The notes: generated from the letters alone by a model not told the origin. Positions 44,251 through 56,160 are shown, counted from the stretch's first letter. The stretch is 64,000 bases of DNA from Lucinisca nassula (GCA_963580285.1 OY757024.1:124434045-124498044), one strand, 5' to 3'. Numbers and translations: made by a program.

Positions 44251-44937
44251 ATGAACAATAATAAGATGCTTATTATCTCAAAGACAATTCAATGACAAGA
44301 AAATTCGCCGACATGTTTGGTATCTCAAATGAGTGTCGAAATGCCCTTTGTTCAAGGTTCGAGCCTCATTTATCATACAATTTCAATGATCGAGTCATGA
44401 ATATTGCAGTCCCATAAATCAACATTCTAAAATCTACAGGTTAGCCTCTTTGATTCTTTGAAGCTACTCACTGACATGGCATTTCATCGAAGCAACCTAA
44501 TTCCTTTTCCAGTTTTACGGTGACCGCGCATCCGTCAGCAGCTGCGTCCTCAATGTCATGACTTGAACCGTGCCCCCTTCTTAGCATGATAATCGATTCT
44601 CAGACAGTTCATCGACAGGCAGAAAAGGTCTGGTAATTCACAGGTATCAGAATTGTTACTGGTGACACGTCATATGACATTCATACACCAGGTATATGGT
44701 TAGTCGAACACAATACACAACTAATCCATAATGACCATTAATTATCTTTGATTACCGATCATATCAGTAACAGGTCGATTATCTTAGAACAAATGTATCG
44801 GTGAATTGTCTTCAAAAATATGTCGGTGAATGGTCTTGTGTCGGTGAATCGTGTCGGGGAGTTGTCCGATCCGGTAGTCCGTTGTACCGTAACGGATATT
44901 CGGACTGTTTGCGTAGGATTGATTAAGTTCACCCAAA
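44251..44937. other. No gene; dispersed repeat pieces
   Basis: GAATTGTTACTGGTGACACG plus CATATGACATTCATACA at 44,650 recurs at 61,330 and, inverted, in each array unit. GTCGGTGAA phrases lie at 44,790-44,860. I see no coding region. Confidence 0.4.
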
Positions 44938-45129
44938 ATGTCAAAAATGTTTCGCGTCGTCTGCAGAGAATCGACGTTTTTTAAACTGTCAGCCTGTTCC
45001 AGTTGTTTAAAAATGCGATACAGTTCATCGAGTATAACTAAATCGACTTCGAATTACTGGCGCAATATCTACAATCGACGGAAAAAGCACGTACAAGGTA
45101 TAAAGTCTCAAGATGATCAATGTCCATAT
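44938..45129 (+). pseudogene. Possible LINE coding flank cut by the LTR element
   Basis: An open frame, ...NYWRNIYNRRKKHVQGIKSQ, DDQCPY, is interrupted by the LTR element after CPY. On the other side (57,785-57,912) a frame reads ETCNMKENFLFHC, QRFKSERDAL, EEILGREEV, resembling the C...H....C cluster near the C-terminus of LINE proteins. The two could be one old LINE ORF split by the insertion. This is inference and the family is not firmly recognised. Confidence 0.25.
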
Positions 45130-45342
45130 TGTTATAATAAAGATAAGTAAAGATAACTTACCTGAATTTGTGCTCCCAAGTCCCCGACTCTGAAACACGT
45201 CTGTGTTGTCCAAAGTCGGGAAGGTCAAGAGGTAGATTAGTTGATGACGTCTGGCCAGAATGGGATCGTCCAATGACGTCACTGCATAGAATTTGTGGAC
45301 GGTCGTAGATCTTGTGGTTGTTGTTGTAGAACCGGCACAACA
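45130..45342 (-). repeat. 3' LTR (213 bp)
   Basis: Base-for-base identical to 57,519-57,731. It contains two CRE-like sites (a perfect TGACGTCA and a GATGACGTC) and, on the minus strand, CAGGTAAGT, which matches a 5' splice donor consensus. Confidence 0.85.
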
Positions 45343-45362
45343 CTCGCCTCCTTTTATGAAAA
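45343..45362 (-). promoter_or_regulatory. Polypurine tract of the LTR element, duplicated
   Basis: The minus strand reads TTTTCATAAAAGGAGGCGAG immediately before the 3' LTR. The same 20 bp are repeated 92 bp away at 45,434-45,454. A purine tract at this place primes plus-strand DNA synthesis. Confidence 0.65.
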
Positions 45363-45666
45363 GACCTAAAAGTGGCTAAAGAAAGCTATAAGCACAAAGT
45401 AAAGATATGGAAATTTACAAATGATTTTTTTCCTCGCCTCCTTTTATGAAAAAGGAGGTTGAATACAGAACATCTAAATTGGCTCTCAGTACAAAATCTA
45501 ACTTTTATAATAAACAAGATCTAGGTTTATGAATATAATTCTTACAAATGGAAGTTCTGATTATCTCTAAATATTCACTTAAATAACAGTGAATGGTAAT
45601 GAGGTAATATCTGAGGTAATGGCAACTGAGGTAATGGCCAGATATGACCGACTCAGTATAAGAAGA

Positions 45667-45818
45667 GAATCCGGGACGTTTCGGTCCTGAGTCGTTTCGG
45701 CCGGGTCGTTTCGGCCTGGGTTGTTTCGGCCTAAATTTGGACCTGGGTCGTTTCGGCCTAATTCGGTGAGTCGTTTCGGCCCTGGGTCGTTTCGGCCTGG
45801 GTAGTTTCGGCCCGATTT
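45667..45818 (+). repeat. CGTTTCGGCC array, left end
   Basis: About nine units of the GGGTCGTTTCGGCCT type with spacer variants (CTAAATTTGGACC, TAATTCGGTGA). On the right end the units read AGGCCGAAACGACCC. Confidence 0.8.
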
Positions 45819-46249
45819 TATTAGATAGCATCTTTTTTTCTGTATACACCATATTAAATAGAGTAAGAGAGTCTAATGTCGACCCATGTGAATTATCGAC
45901 CCCTTATCTGTCTTAATTGGTTTTATGCGAATACTAATTGATTCTTGGAAGCGGTGGTGCCTGGGATAAATATTACGTCATAATATCGTCATAAAAATCG
46001 ATTAACCTTTCCGCTCCGATTAGGATAGTGTGACTGTTGGGCAAAAAATCCCGGGTGGTCAGAATTCCATTTTCAAAAAGTCGTCGTGTTACGAGCGCCG
46101 ATAAGGACGGAGGTATAACTCTTTCTTCCATTGTTGGTTAAATTTCGGTATTTTGATCGCAGTTTGCGGTTTCCATAAGGCCTACAATGCTTAAATGTTT
46201 TTCCACTTGTGTTTCGAGCGCCAAAATCCTAAAGCGGCCATATAACGTG

Positions 46250-46301
46250 GGGGGTCGATAATAGCAGAGCAAAAGTCTTCACTCTGCAATTATCGACCCC
46301 C
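46250..46301. repeat. 20 bp-stem hairpin with TCGATAAT
   Basis: GGGGGTCGATAATAGCAGAG (46,250-46,269) pairs with 46,282-46,301 with one mismatch around a 12 nt loop. The phrase GGGTCGATAAT or its complement also occurs at 45,892, 49,106, 49,126 and 49,303. Confidence 0.7.
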
Positions 46302-46812
46302 GCGAATGACACGTGTTATCATGTAGTCTAGATACCCAATTTACCATCAAAACCGTCATAAAATGATATATTAGCCGGCGCATGACAAAACCTACAACAA
46401 GACAGAGGCGACAATTGAAGACTGCAATCAACCTGCGCACCCATCCACTAGGACAATACCTTTTGCTAATGTCTCTTTGCATAGATCGTAGCCAATAGTA
46501 GGCACATGTGATCAGCGAAGACTGATCAGACTGCGCGGATGCAAGTCTTTGCTGGTCGCCCGATCTTTATTGTTGTTTTTGTCATGCGCTAGCTCATATG
46601 ATATTGATTTGTACGTTTGTACGGTTACTGATCATTTCACTTTTCAACTATCTGGACGTATAGTCGGAACAGGGCGGGACACGGTAGAACGGGGCTGGGC
46701 AATTAAATAGTGCATAACCCGCGATGTGGGTTGGGCATGTGAGGGGGCAAAATGAGCTTAGAGAAGTTAATTCAAAGGTAGGACTGAGCTCTTAGGCTTG
46801 GAAAGAAGTGGC

Positions 46813-46846
46813 AGAACGAACAAACGAACGAACGTACGAACGAACT
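46813..46846 (+). repeat. (CGAA)n microsatellite
   Basis: GAACGAACAAACGAACGAAC, then GTACGAACGAAC. It lies in a stretch (46,303-47,054) where I see no gene. Confidence 0.8.
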
Positions 46847-47054
46847 TTATCACATGAAGTAGTCGGAGAATGTGATAACGTCGTGTAATAAATTCCGGAA
46901 TCCTTTAACTGTTATCAGACTAGAACCTGATCGAAAGACCATTACTAAATTCTTCCTTTTTCAGACAAAAATGAGGAAGGTTGTTGTTCGCAACCTGTAC
47001 GGTGTTGGCATGCATCATTATGGCCGCCAAGAGCTTGAGGGCAATCGGTAAATG

Positions 47055-47245
47055 ATAGAAAATTGACAATTTAAATGATTTACAAGGGGATAAACTGATA
47101 AATAGAATACCAGATTCGTGTCATTTTATCAGGCTCGGCTTCGAGAACGCATGTAGAATCGCTCGGCAAGCCTCGCGATTCTACAAGCGTTCTCGAAGCC
47201 TTGCCTGATAAACTTGATATCAAAAGACACTCACCTGGTAATCTC
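47055..47245. repeat. Foldback element, copy 1
   Basis: TAGAATACCAGATTCGTGTC and CTCGGCTTCGAGAACGC on the left are mirrored by GCGATTCTACAAGCGTTCTC, CTTGCCTGATAA and GACACTCACCTGGTAATCTC on the right. A direct leader TTTACAAGGGGATAAACTGA precedes it. Confidence 0.7.
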
Positions 47246-47744
47246 TATATATTCAGCAGGACAAGGTTAACATAATAAGTCCCAAAGCAGATTCTTAGAT
47301 TCTGCAGCATCTGATCTGGGCCTGCACTGTGTAACAGTGTTCTGTTTGTGGTTTCTGTATGAAAGAGGTTAATATTCGATTCCACCACAGTTTCAAGCTG
47401 TTTCAAGTTTCATGCTGCAGAAAGCATTATGACAACACATCCATGTGACATAATGCATTCTTTTATCAGTTACCCACTCTATATATTGCATTGTAACGCA
47501 TTGACCTGATAAAGATATGCTATCTCAGGACAAGTGAGCTTTATCACGTCAACGTGACGTTGCACTTTTATGAATAAAGCGGACTACCGGCAAAAATGGC
47601 TAAAAAGTTATAATTACTAGAAAAATTGGAAAAATTACATTTAAAATGAATAAAAAAAAAATAAAATAAAAATAACAGTCAGCTTATAGTAAATATAGTG
47701 ACCCATTATATACCGCACCGGAATGTTGGGACGCAATGACTGAT

Positions 47745-47905
47745 CGTAAATTGCCGATTTAAAGAGTTTACAAGGGGATAAAGTGATAAATAGAATACCA
47801 GATTCGTGTCTTTTGATATCAAGTTTATCGCGATTCTACAAGCGTTCTCGAAGCCTTGCCTGATAAACTTGATATCAAAAGACACGAACCTGGTATTCTC
47901 TATAA
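47745..47905. repeat. Foldback element, copy 2
   Basis: Same leader (TTTACAAGGGGATAAAGTGA) and palindrome as copy 1, with longer outer arms (TTTTGATATCAAGTTTATC pairing with GATAAACTTGATATCAAAA) and part of the centre missing. The plus strand between the copies (47,246-47,744) holds nothing I recognise. Confidence 0.7.
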
Positions 47906-48204
47906 ACTGATCCAACTCAAATGTTCGATATTTCCTTTGGCATGGGTCCATCATTTAAGAACAATATATCAATCGCAACCAGATAAACAGTGAGTAGAAT
48001 CGAAACGTCGTTCTACAGTTTGAAGTTTGATCAGTATGAAAATGTTTCCTCGTATATTTTAGATTGCACAGATGACCCTTAATCTCGCTATTTGATGTCA
48101 TTTTCTATACGTTGAAATATCTACAGAAATTCAAGAAAACAAGCCTATATGATCCGACCCCCTTAGACCTCATCTTTATCCAGTAAAATGGGGGGAAATG
48201 GGAT

Positions 48205-48360
48205 ATATTATATTTCTTATTTCTGGTTAAAACATAGATTGTGGGAATTCGTTAGATGGCGGTTATAACGAAAACCTACAATATATGTTTTGTATAGAAA
48301 TATTAAAATTACCAGGTGATTACATATTCAACACATATGTATAGGCGTGTTTTCGTAATT
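48205..48360. repeat. Foldback relative of the window-start repeat
   Basis: CTTATTTCTGGTTAAAACATAGATTG and the mirror TATGTTTTGTATAGAAATAT, followed by TATAGGCGTGTTTTCGTAAT, match the family at 62-240. The next kilobase (48,361-49,364) has no gene. GACTGCGCAGACGTACAAG at 48,620 is shared with 46,530. Confidence 0.55.
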
Positions 48361-49364
48361 AACTTTTAAGCACACCATTAAGTTTGCTTCTCTTTATATG
48401 CTATTCATTCCATGCAATAACGAGTGCGGTAAATCTAGCTTATCTGCAGATCTCATTTGAGACTGCACATATAGATCTATGCCTACAATATGATTTGTCC
48501 TAATAGCAAAGATTTAGATCTACATCATCATGTACAAACAGTAAGTCTGGCCAGTCTTGATTGTTGCTCACTGGATAACCTAGAAACCTTAGAAGACTCC
48601 TTCGAACATCAAACATTCTGACGGACTGCGCAGACGTACAAGCTGTTATGAGTCTTTGCTGGTCCCCATGCACAGGCTCATTTCAGCTTTAAGCTGCTAT
48701 GTGGGACTCCTTTGTACGCCTATACATGGCGATTGTTAAGTGTTTCTAAGATCAATGATCTAAACATGATAAGAAAATGTATAAAACATAGATTACAGTA
48801 TATCTAGATATTTAGTAAATAAATCTATTACATATTTTGTAATATCTACATGTGAGATGCACTAAACAAAGCGGGCGCCCGCGGAGTGCCCACTTTTTAA
48901 CTTACGGAATGTAGGCAAGAAAGTGAGCGCTCGACGTGTGCCCACATTGTTGAACGCGCCTCAGGTTATATCTCGAGCGTATATTTGGTTTAAGGGTATG
49001 AACAATCTGTCAATGTTCCTGGTAGGCATATATATTAGTTACCCAGGCGTAAAGTCTCTTAACTTAGAGTTTATGAGTGTTATTTTTTAAAAAATCCCTA
49101 AGGGGGTCGATAATTGCCTCTATGGGTCGATAATTAACGACTTGACTAACATTTTCCAACAGACATTATAATATGTAAGACACTTTGTTACATTGTATCT
49201 GATTGGCTGGTTCTGACCAACAAAGAACACAGTTTCATAAATCAGTCACGATAGGATCATTCGTCAGTTATTTTTAATCCTAGCTTAATTTCAACCATAA
49301 AGGGTCGATAATACCCGACTTTACTCTAGTATTTATTATTTAAATTTGGAATATAATTTCAATG

Positions 49365-50000
49365 CCCTGTCCGGCCCCCGACCATAGGAGCTTGAAGAAA
49401 TAGATGGGCTGCATTATGCTTCCATGCAGAACTGAAACCGACCCGCACATGGGTACTGGTAAACAGCTTAGAGGATCTAAGCCTGCCCAGTCCAAGCAAA
49501 TAAACTCTATTGGTTTCACTGGGCAGTAGGGCTTGAGATGTCATTGCATCTCAGTGTCGGGTAAAAGTCAAACAAAATTGGAAGCAACGTCTCCAAAATG
49601 ACCTTTAGAGTGTTCACTGGGACGTTAAGCCTCAAATCAAACAAATCAACGCCCTGTCATGTTAGCCATGGTTATGATAGCGTTTTAAAAGTTCTATACA
49701 TAGCCATGGGTACTGGTAAACAGCTTAGAGGATCTAAGCCTGCAAAGCGGTGCGAGTCGGCCAGCCCATGTTTATAAACCCTATTGGTTTCTTTGGGCGA
49801 CAGAGCTTGAGATGTCATTTAGGTAAAAGTACCACAAAATTGGAGCAACGTCTCCAAAATGACCTATACAGTTGAAGGGGTCGTTAAACCTCAAATCAAA
49901 CAAATCGCCCTCGCCAATCAGGGCTTGGAGGATAGATTTGGCTGCATGATGCTTTCACGCAAGGTTGAAACCGACCGCACATGAGTACATATAAATAAAG
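49365..50000 (+). repeat. SINE-like dispersed repeat, two copies and a part
   Basis: Copies at 49,365-49,650 and 49,706-49,905 share GGGTACTGGTAAACAGCTTA, GAGGATCTAAGCCTGC, GGGCTTGAGATGTCATT, AACGTCTCCAAAATGACC and the end ACGTTAA(G/A)CCTCAAATCAAAC. A 5' piece follows at 49,908-50,000. No internal promoter is clear, so the class is uncertain. Confidence 0.6.
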
Positions 50001-50929
50001 AATTAAAAAATAAATAAAACTATATTAAATAATATACACTGGCTTCCGATATTTATAATACTTCAGTGAAACAAAAGCATACCAATTATAACATACTCGT
50101 ATTTGAAGTTTTATTTTTATTTTTTATTTATTTTATTTTATTTTTTTTTTTGGTAAATTTACAAATCCACCATTCCCCGACGTTAATTAAAGAAACTCGC
50201 ATTTAACGCGTGTTTTCACACTTTTACGTTAACGTAATTACACCGCCACATAGTTGATCACTTACATACAAAAATAAGGGGATTAGCTAATTCTAGCTAC
50301 ATCAAAAGTGATTAACGGATGATTGTTTAACGGGCCATTTCTGGGCCATTATCATATGATGATATAATGTGATGATATAATTTACTTCTTAAAAAGCAAA
50401 AAACTTTAAAGTCTGCAAATAAACAAATAAATAAATAAACAAATAAATAACAATTGGGGTGTATAACAATTGGGGTGCCATGGTGGCTGCCGAAGGCTAA
50501 TAGCTTTAAAGACCATGATTAGATAGACTGCACACTACTCTTGTGCGGGATTGTCTGAGTCTTTCATTGTCGGATAACGACAAAATTATATAGGCGTGTT
50601 TTCGTCATGTTGTATGTCGCTGTGTCTGCAGAATGTTCCAAAAGATTTTGTGGGTTTGTGCGGTTCTTCTCAAAGTTATGATTAGACTGCACACAAACCG
50701 ACAATGGCCTACTTCACGTGCCACATACAGACATGCATGGTGCGCATCCATTCTAAGATTTTTTTCTTTATGACCCTGTGGCGGCAAAAGGCTTCTGCGG
50801 TCAGCAGATACTGATCATACGGCACTGACTTGCAGGATGATCAGTATTTACTAGTATCAATGACACGCACATTTTGAGAACAGCATGCGAAATATTTGCG
50901 CAATGTAGCCTTATTATTTTATATTAACA
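50001..50929. other. AT-rich, no gene recognised
   Basis: Includes a (TTTTA)n tract at 50,105-50,152, a (AAATAAAC)n tract at 50,418-50,447 and another TATAGGCGTGTTTTCGTCAT. No coding support. Confidence 0.4.
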
Positions 50930-51455
50930 GCCTGTATCTGTCGTGTTGTGATAATTCAAATACTTAATAACCTATAAATCTGTTCATAGTGATCAGAGTC
51001 TACACAGTTTGAAAAAAATCCCTCTGTTTTCTGAGCCATTAATATCTGAAAGCTGTAATTATTTAATATGATCAGCTTGCATCTGTCGTTGTAATACCTT
51101 CAAATACTTAATAACATATAAATCTGTTCATTGTGATCAGAGTCTACGCAGTTTAAAAAGGCCTCTTTTAAAAAAGCTAATAATATCTGAACGCTGTATT
51201 TGTTTTATATGATCAGCCTACATCTGTCGTGATAAATTCAAAAACCTTATAACCAATAAATATGTCCATTGTGATCAAAGTCTACACAGTTTAAAAAATC
51301 CCTCTGTTTTCTGAGCTATTAAAAACTGAAGACCGAAGATAGCAAAAGCACACGCTGATCTCCGAGTCTACGCAGTTCGAAAAAGCCCTCTGTTTTCTGA
51401 CCTATTAAAGGCTTAACGAGCTAAGATAGCAAAAGCACAGGCTGATCTTCGACAA
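50930..51455 (+). repeat. About 140 bp tandem repeat, 4 units
   Basis: GAGTCTACACAGTTT and variants recur at 50,995, 51,141, 51,279 and 51,364, with CCCTCTGTTTTCTGA and TATGATCAGC blocks. Spacings are 146, 138 and 85 bp. It ends close to the right CGTTTCGGCC array. Confidence 0.75.
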
Positions 51456-51492
51456 ACAAAATATAGACATATAAATAAAGTGATAAAAAATA

Positions 51493-51642
51493 TCAGGCCG
51501 AAACGACCCACCAATTTGGCCGAAACGACCCACCCCCGAAATTGGGCCGAAACGACCCAGGCCGAAACGACCCGGCCGAAACGACTCAGGGCCGAAACGA
51601 CCCAGGGACCGAAATGACTCAGGACCGAAACGACCCGCGACC
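51493..51642 (-). repeat. CGTTTCGGCC array, right end
   Basis: About nine GGCCGAAACGACCC units, the inverted partner of 45,667-45,818. Followed by TAAGAAGA and (GATA)n. Confidence 0.8.
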
Positions 51643-51650
51643 TAAGAAGA

Positions 51651-52365
51651 TAGATAGATAGCATGTGCAATTATTGACTTAGAAGTTGTGAATAATGAGG
51701 CTTAATTTGAAAGATTGATATTCTTTGAACATAATTGATAAAAGTTTTAGAGTAACTGACCACTATGACCTTGTCTTATATAACTTAATTTGGATTACAA
51801 ATATTGGTAAAATGATTTCAGTGATTGGCCTGAGTAACTTCTTTCTAATGAGTAACTATTTTCTGAGTAATTTTTTCCTAGATGGCAAGTCTTTTTGGTG
51901 ACTGAATTACTGAATAAGCAGTATGGTACAATTTAGTTAGTATACATTATACATGTTGTAAGGAAGTCTAAATTTGAGTTTAAAATAATTTACAATGATG
52001 TACATAGCCACTGCACACAAGTTGTCAGTAACAGGGGTCTACAAAGAATTAAAGTGCGAAACACTGAAGGGACTACATAAAGCAATGTAAGCACTGGAGT
52101 CTCGGTTGACTTTAGAAACATAACTACATGTAGCAACTACAACTAAAGAATTTAAACTATAAGAATCAAAGATGGCTGCTAAATAAAAATAACACACATG
52201 TGTAAAAAGCCAATAAAAACAATATCCAAGAATCACTTCAATGTGTATGCTTTACATGAATTGAAAGGACAAGCAACTGTATATGTCAGTATGATTTAGA
52301 AATATTGGTTGTATTTAGTTGTGCTTGTTCCACATAAGAACAATATTGCCGTCAAGTGTAAAATA
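51651..52365. other. LTR-element interior, no coding
   Basis: AT-rich non-coding sequence between the nested 6 kb element and the hAT element. I looked for RT and integrase motifs on both strands and found none. Confidence 0.45.
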
Positions 52366-52373
52366 CAATGTAG

Positions 52374-53788
52374 CAGGGCTCGAGAAACTGAAGAATCCAA
52401 ATCGGTCCAGCCAGATTTCGCCAAAAAATTACGGAAATTGCCGATCGGTTTCGGTAATTTCCGTAAACTCAGTTGGCGATTTTCAATTTCAAAATGTGTT
52501 ATTAGCGTAATGAATGACATACCGATGTTGCTCTTACACTTGTCAACGGATATGAGCACCAGTATCTCGATTATAAACAGCAATTATTGCTCATATCGTT
52601 CAGATTTCATCTACTTTCGTTTTTTACGCCAGATTTCATCTACCTTCATTTTCCCAATATCCGGGTCACTCAGAACCTGAAGACCGCTAAAGTGGGGCAG
52701 TAAAAGACCAGTTCGATGGTCACTATATTTTTTCCCCCTTTTAAAAACCTTTAAAATATTTCTCTTATTTCACGCATTTTATTTTGCCCAAATTGCTTTG
52801 TTTACCAAAATGGCGACAACGTGCAGCAACGTGGTCGGAAAATGACGTCATACGGTTTCCGTTTACACAATACACATTAATGCATTCAAGGACGTAACCC
52901 ACACACCTGTTTTAAGTGATTGATTTTAATAGAGCGTATTTCTAAAAAAATCGTTTTGAACGGGTTAAAAAATCGAAAAACATTTCTTTTCCTATCGAAA
53001 CAAAACATGGCCGAACGAGAGTCATTGAAAATCTTACATGGCCGAACCGTGTTTAAAAGAATATAAATACATATTTCACGATTGCACAAGCCTGAAACAA
53101 TCGCTTTGTCTACAAATGACGTGGTTTATGTTATTGGTTTCAGTGGAGCGTATTCTTAAATAAAAATATCGTTTAGAATGGGTGAAATAAAGCATTTTCC
53201 CTTGAAGGCATAACACGCAATGTTCAGACATGACAGGTGTGTATTGAAAATTGCACCCTGTGAAAAAAAAATTATATTCAAATACCGGTTCTATAGTAAG
53301 CCATAAATTAATGACTTGTCTAAACAAACTAGCGTATGTCCTGCATTTATTGACCTTATTTTCTCACCTTGCCAGCTTGCGGATAACGCCTCAGGCCAGT
53401 TTTCACGGATTAATAATTTTGACACACAGGTCAAATTGCGCTCACCCAAGTGGACAGATCAGATTACATGATTTTGACACGCGGATCAAATTTCGCTGTG
53501 ATAAGATCAAAGACCCCGACGTGGACTTGTCCGATTTTCACCTAGTTAGATAATGAACCAGTCTAACACATTGCGCTTCAGGCATTTTTGTGTACTTGCT
53601 TGGATTGTCAATGGAAAAAGGTCTGTTTGTTTTTACAAAATAACGGCTTGGCGAAATTTTCGAACCGATTTTTTTGAAAATTTTAATAAATTATGGACCG
53701 ATTTTTTAGTCTTCATTTTCAGTTAAAATCGGTTCAGTAAGCCCAAAATCGGTCCAGGACCGGGAAACCGGCATTTTCTCGAGCCCTG
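52374..53788. mobile_element. Non-autonomous hAT element (1,415 bp)
   Basis: CAATGTAG is duplicated at 52,366-52,373 and 53,789-53,796. The ends are CAGGGCTCGAGAAA and its reverse complement TTTTCTCGAGCCCTG, a typical hAT terminus. AATCGGTCCAG motifs sit near both ends. No transposase ORF is present, only short chance frames. It needs a hAT transposase from elsewhere. Confidence 0.85.
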
Positions 53789-53796
53789 CAATGTAG

Positions 53797-54240
53797 TATG
53801 TTCAAAATTGTGCTGAGCAATAAACAGAACAGAATCTACCACAATTAACTAATATTCATACATGACAAAAATCACATATATGCACTCTAATGCACATACA
53901 TGACCAAACATCACACTGGCATTACAAATATCACACATGTGCACTATATGCACAGCATGACAAGATATCACTCTGGCACAATAATTGTACCAGCATGACA
54001 ATTCCTATAATAGAAATAATCACACATGTGCTATATAACATATCACTCTGGCCCAATGTATGAACCAGCATGACAAATATTAAACATCACACATGTACCC
54101 TTCTAGCACATGCATGACAATGTCACTCTGGCGCCTATAAACGCCAGCCTGACAAAACTACAAATATCACTCTGATGTACTACATACACCAGCCTGATAA
54201 AATTACAAAATTAATTCGAGGTAGAAACTGTTGTGGTTAA
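53797..54240 (+). repeat. Degenerate CATGACA / ATCACTCTGGC repeats
   Basis: ATCACTCTGGC or ATCACACATGTGCAC with CCAGCATGACA recur every 50-70 bp. Low-complexity degenerate minisatellite, no coding. Confidence 0.6.
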
Positions 54241-55255
54241 ATACGTTCTGCTGTACATGATGTTTTATGTACATTGGAACAAATATAGATAAATGAATAC
54301 ATGAACCAATTTTAGCATACACATCTTAAGTAAAGCCTGGAATACTGCAAATGGAACCAAACATTAAATCTTAAAATTATACTTAGTGTTTTTGGATTCT
54401 GCTGGAAATAAAGTCAAATTATGAATAATTCTGAAATGTAATAGAACCCTTACCAAGAGATATTGTCTGATATACTGAAATTTAATTTCCAGGTGTTCAA
54501 ATATAATTTATGCCAATCACCGACTTCTCCAGATCTGACAGTTTATGTAAATATATGATAGAGAGCAACTTATGTTTTGTTCCATGTTGAAATGATTTAT
54601 ATAAAAGTCAAAAAGGAATGACAGAAGGGAGTATAGCCAATGAGGACAAACCTGATCAAGCAGCATAGCATTTACAAATAAATGATCCAGGTGTCATACT
54701 CCATTCCCGCTCTCATATCAAATTCTGAGAAGGGGCTCCTCAGAAATGTTGACAGAACAAGTATGCAGTGGAGGGGTTCAAAAACTGAACCTTGACATAC
54801 ATACAGCAATAGAATATATATAAACCTGTAACAGTGTGTAGTTCAGCAAATGCCCTGAACACATGTATATATCACAGTGTACATGTACATAAAAAGTGTT
54901 TCAGTGCACATTGGAATAGTGGCATGAATGTATGAACTGATATATTTAGAATTCTACATGATAGCCCATAACATACAGATTAACATGCAGAAATGTATCG
55001 AAATGAAAAGATAGCCAGCACATTGTGTACTGTTGGGAGAAGCGCCTACTGAAAACCTGACAATCCAAAGGACTGGTCAAATGTTTCAGAGGCACCCCTG
55101 CCAAAGACACAAAGCAATAAAACAAGCAATTTTGGATTTACGGCCTAGAAAATATTATCAAGGTAATGTCGAGCCAGCCAGTCAACCTAACAGCAATTCT
55201 CCTGGGCAAGCTCAATCCTGAGCAGTTAACCAGTACAGTGCATATTTTTCCACAC
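54241..55255. other. LTR-element interior, no gene recognised
   Basis: AT-rich. The longest open frame (55,033-55,221) has no recognisable domain and no supporting signals. I see nothing to annotate. Confidence 0.4.
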
Positions 55256-55555
55256 TCGCAATATTCTGCATATGTGGACACATCAGCTGATCAACCTACA
55301 AGCTATATCAGCCTCCACATCCACACACACTGAACATTGCTTCCAAATAAACAAATAAAGCTACCGCCAAAATACATAGGTGTGCCATACAAAGACTACT
55401 TAGTTACTGGATGATAATTCCCAAGGATCCACATATTCTGCATATGTGAACATATCAGCTGATCAACCTACAAGCTAAATCAGCATCCACATCCACACAC
55501 ACTGATTCCAAATAAACAATTAAAACTAATACCAAAATACATTCCTACAGTATAA
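55256..55555 (+). repeat. About 170 bp tandem duplication
   Basis: ATATTCTGCATATGTG, CATCAGCTGATCAACCTACA, CCACATCCACACACACTGA and TCCAAATAAACAA occur in the same order at 55,259 and 55,431. Confidence 0.75.
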
Positions 55556-55904
55556 ATTATAAGCCAAAAGATTCAGCATTAAAGCTACAAATGCAAGGGC
55601 ACACACAAAGTTTATAATGCAAATTTACCGTACAAAGTTCAGCAAGAAATAATCGAAGATATCCGAGCAAAATCTTTTATTAACTCGCAGTTTCAGGAAT
55701 GAATCCGATATACATTTTTACCATTCTCAGAAGGATGAGTCATTCTACAGCAAAGCAAAGGTAAAGCACATGGCCATTAATTTCGCCAAAAAGCTCATTT
55801 TGATAAATACCAAGGACAGGTGCAAATTATCGGGGGTATACTGAAAATATAGCAATATAGAATAGACACTACCAGTTACATGCAATTCTGATAAACAGAT
55901 TAAC

Positions 55905-56160
55905 TATATGACAAGATATACACCAAGTTTAGTCAAGCAGGTATATAGAGAAATCCATTCAAAGCTACAAAGCTAATCAAACTGTATATGACAAGATATA
56001 CACCAAGTTAGGTCCTGTCAAGCAGGCATACAGAGATATCCATTCAAAGCTACAGAGCTGCAAAGCTAATCAAACTATATGACAAGATTTAGACCAAGTT
56101 TAGTCCTTTCAAGCAGGTATATAGAGACATCCATTCAAAACTACAGAGCTACCAAAGAGT
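55905..56160 (+). repeat. About 80 bp tandem repeat, 3 units
   Basis: TATGACAAGATATACACCAA, GTCAAGCAGGTATA and ATCCATTCAAAGCTACA are repeated at about 55,909, 55,986 and 56,078, with small insertions. Confidence 0.75.

Larger units (their letters stand above)
45667..51642. mobile_element. Candidate 5,976 bp DNA element with array-type TIRs
   Basis: TAAGAAGA flanks both ends (45,659-45,666 and 51,643-51,650). Each end carries about 150 bp made of a 14-15 bp unit (GGGTCGTTTCGGCCT) in opposite orientation: outermost GGGACGTTTCGGTCCTGAGT on the left, and the reverse complement of GGGTCGTTTCGGTCCTGAGT on the right. No transposase is encoded. Inside are foldback repeats, SINE-like repeats and a tandem repeat. 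An 8 bp duplication fits hAT, P or Merlin-like insertion, but the ends match none of these that I know. Confidence 0.5.

Noticed and set aside
45667..51642. CRISPR-like arrays of GGCCGAAACGACC
   Set aside because: Units of 14-15 bp follow each other with almost no spacers, the spacers are not unique, no cas genes exist and the setting is eukaryotic. They are minisatellite-type ends of an element.
52309..52680. 123 aa frame at the left part of the hAT element
   Set aside because: It crosses the element's terminus and target duplication, and has no similarity to a hAT transposase (no dimerisation domain or catalytic motifs).
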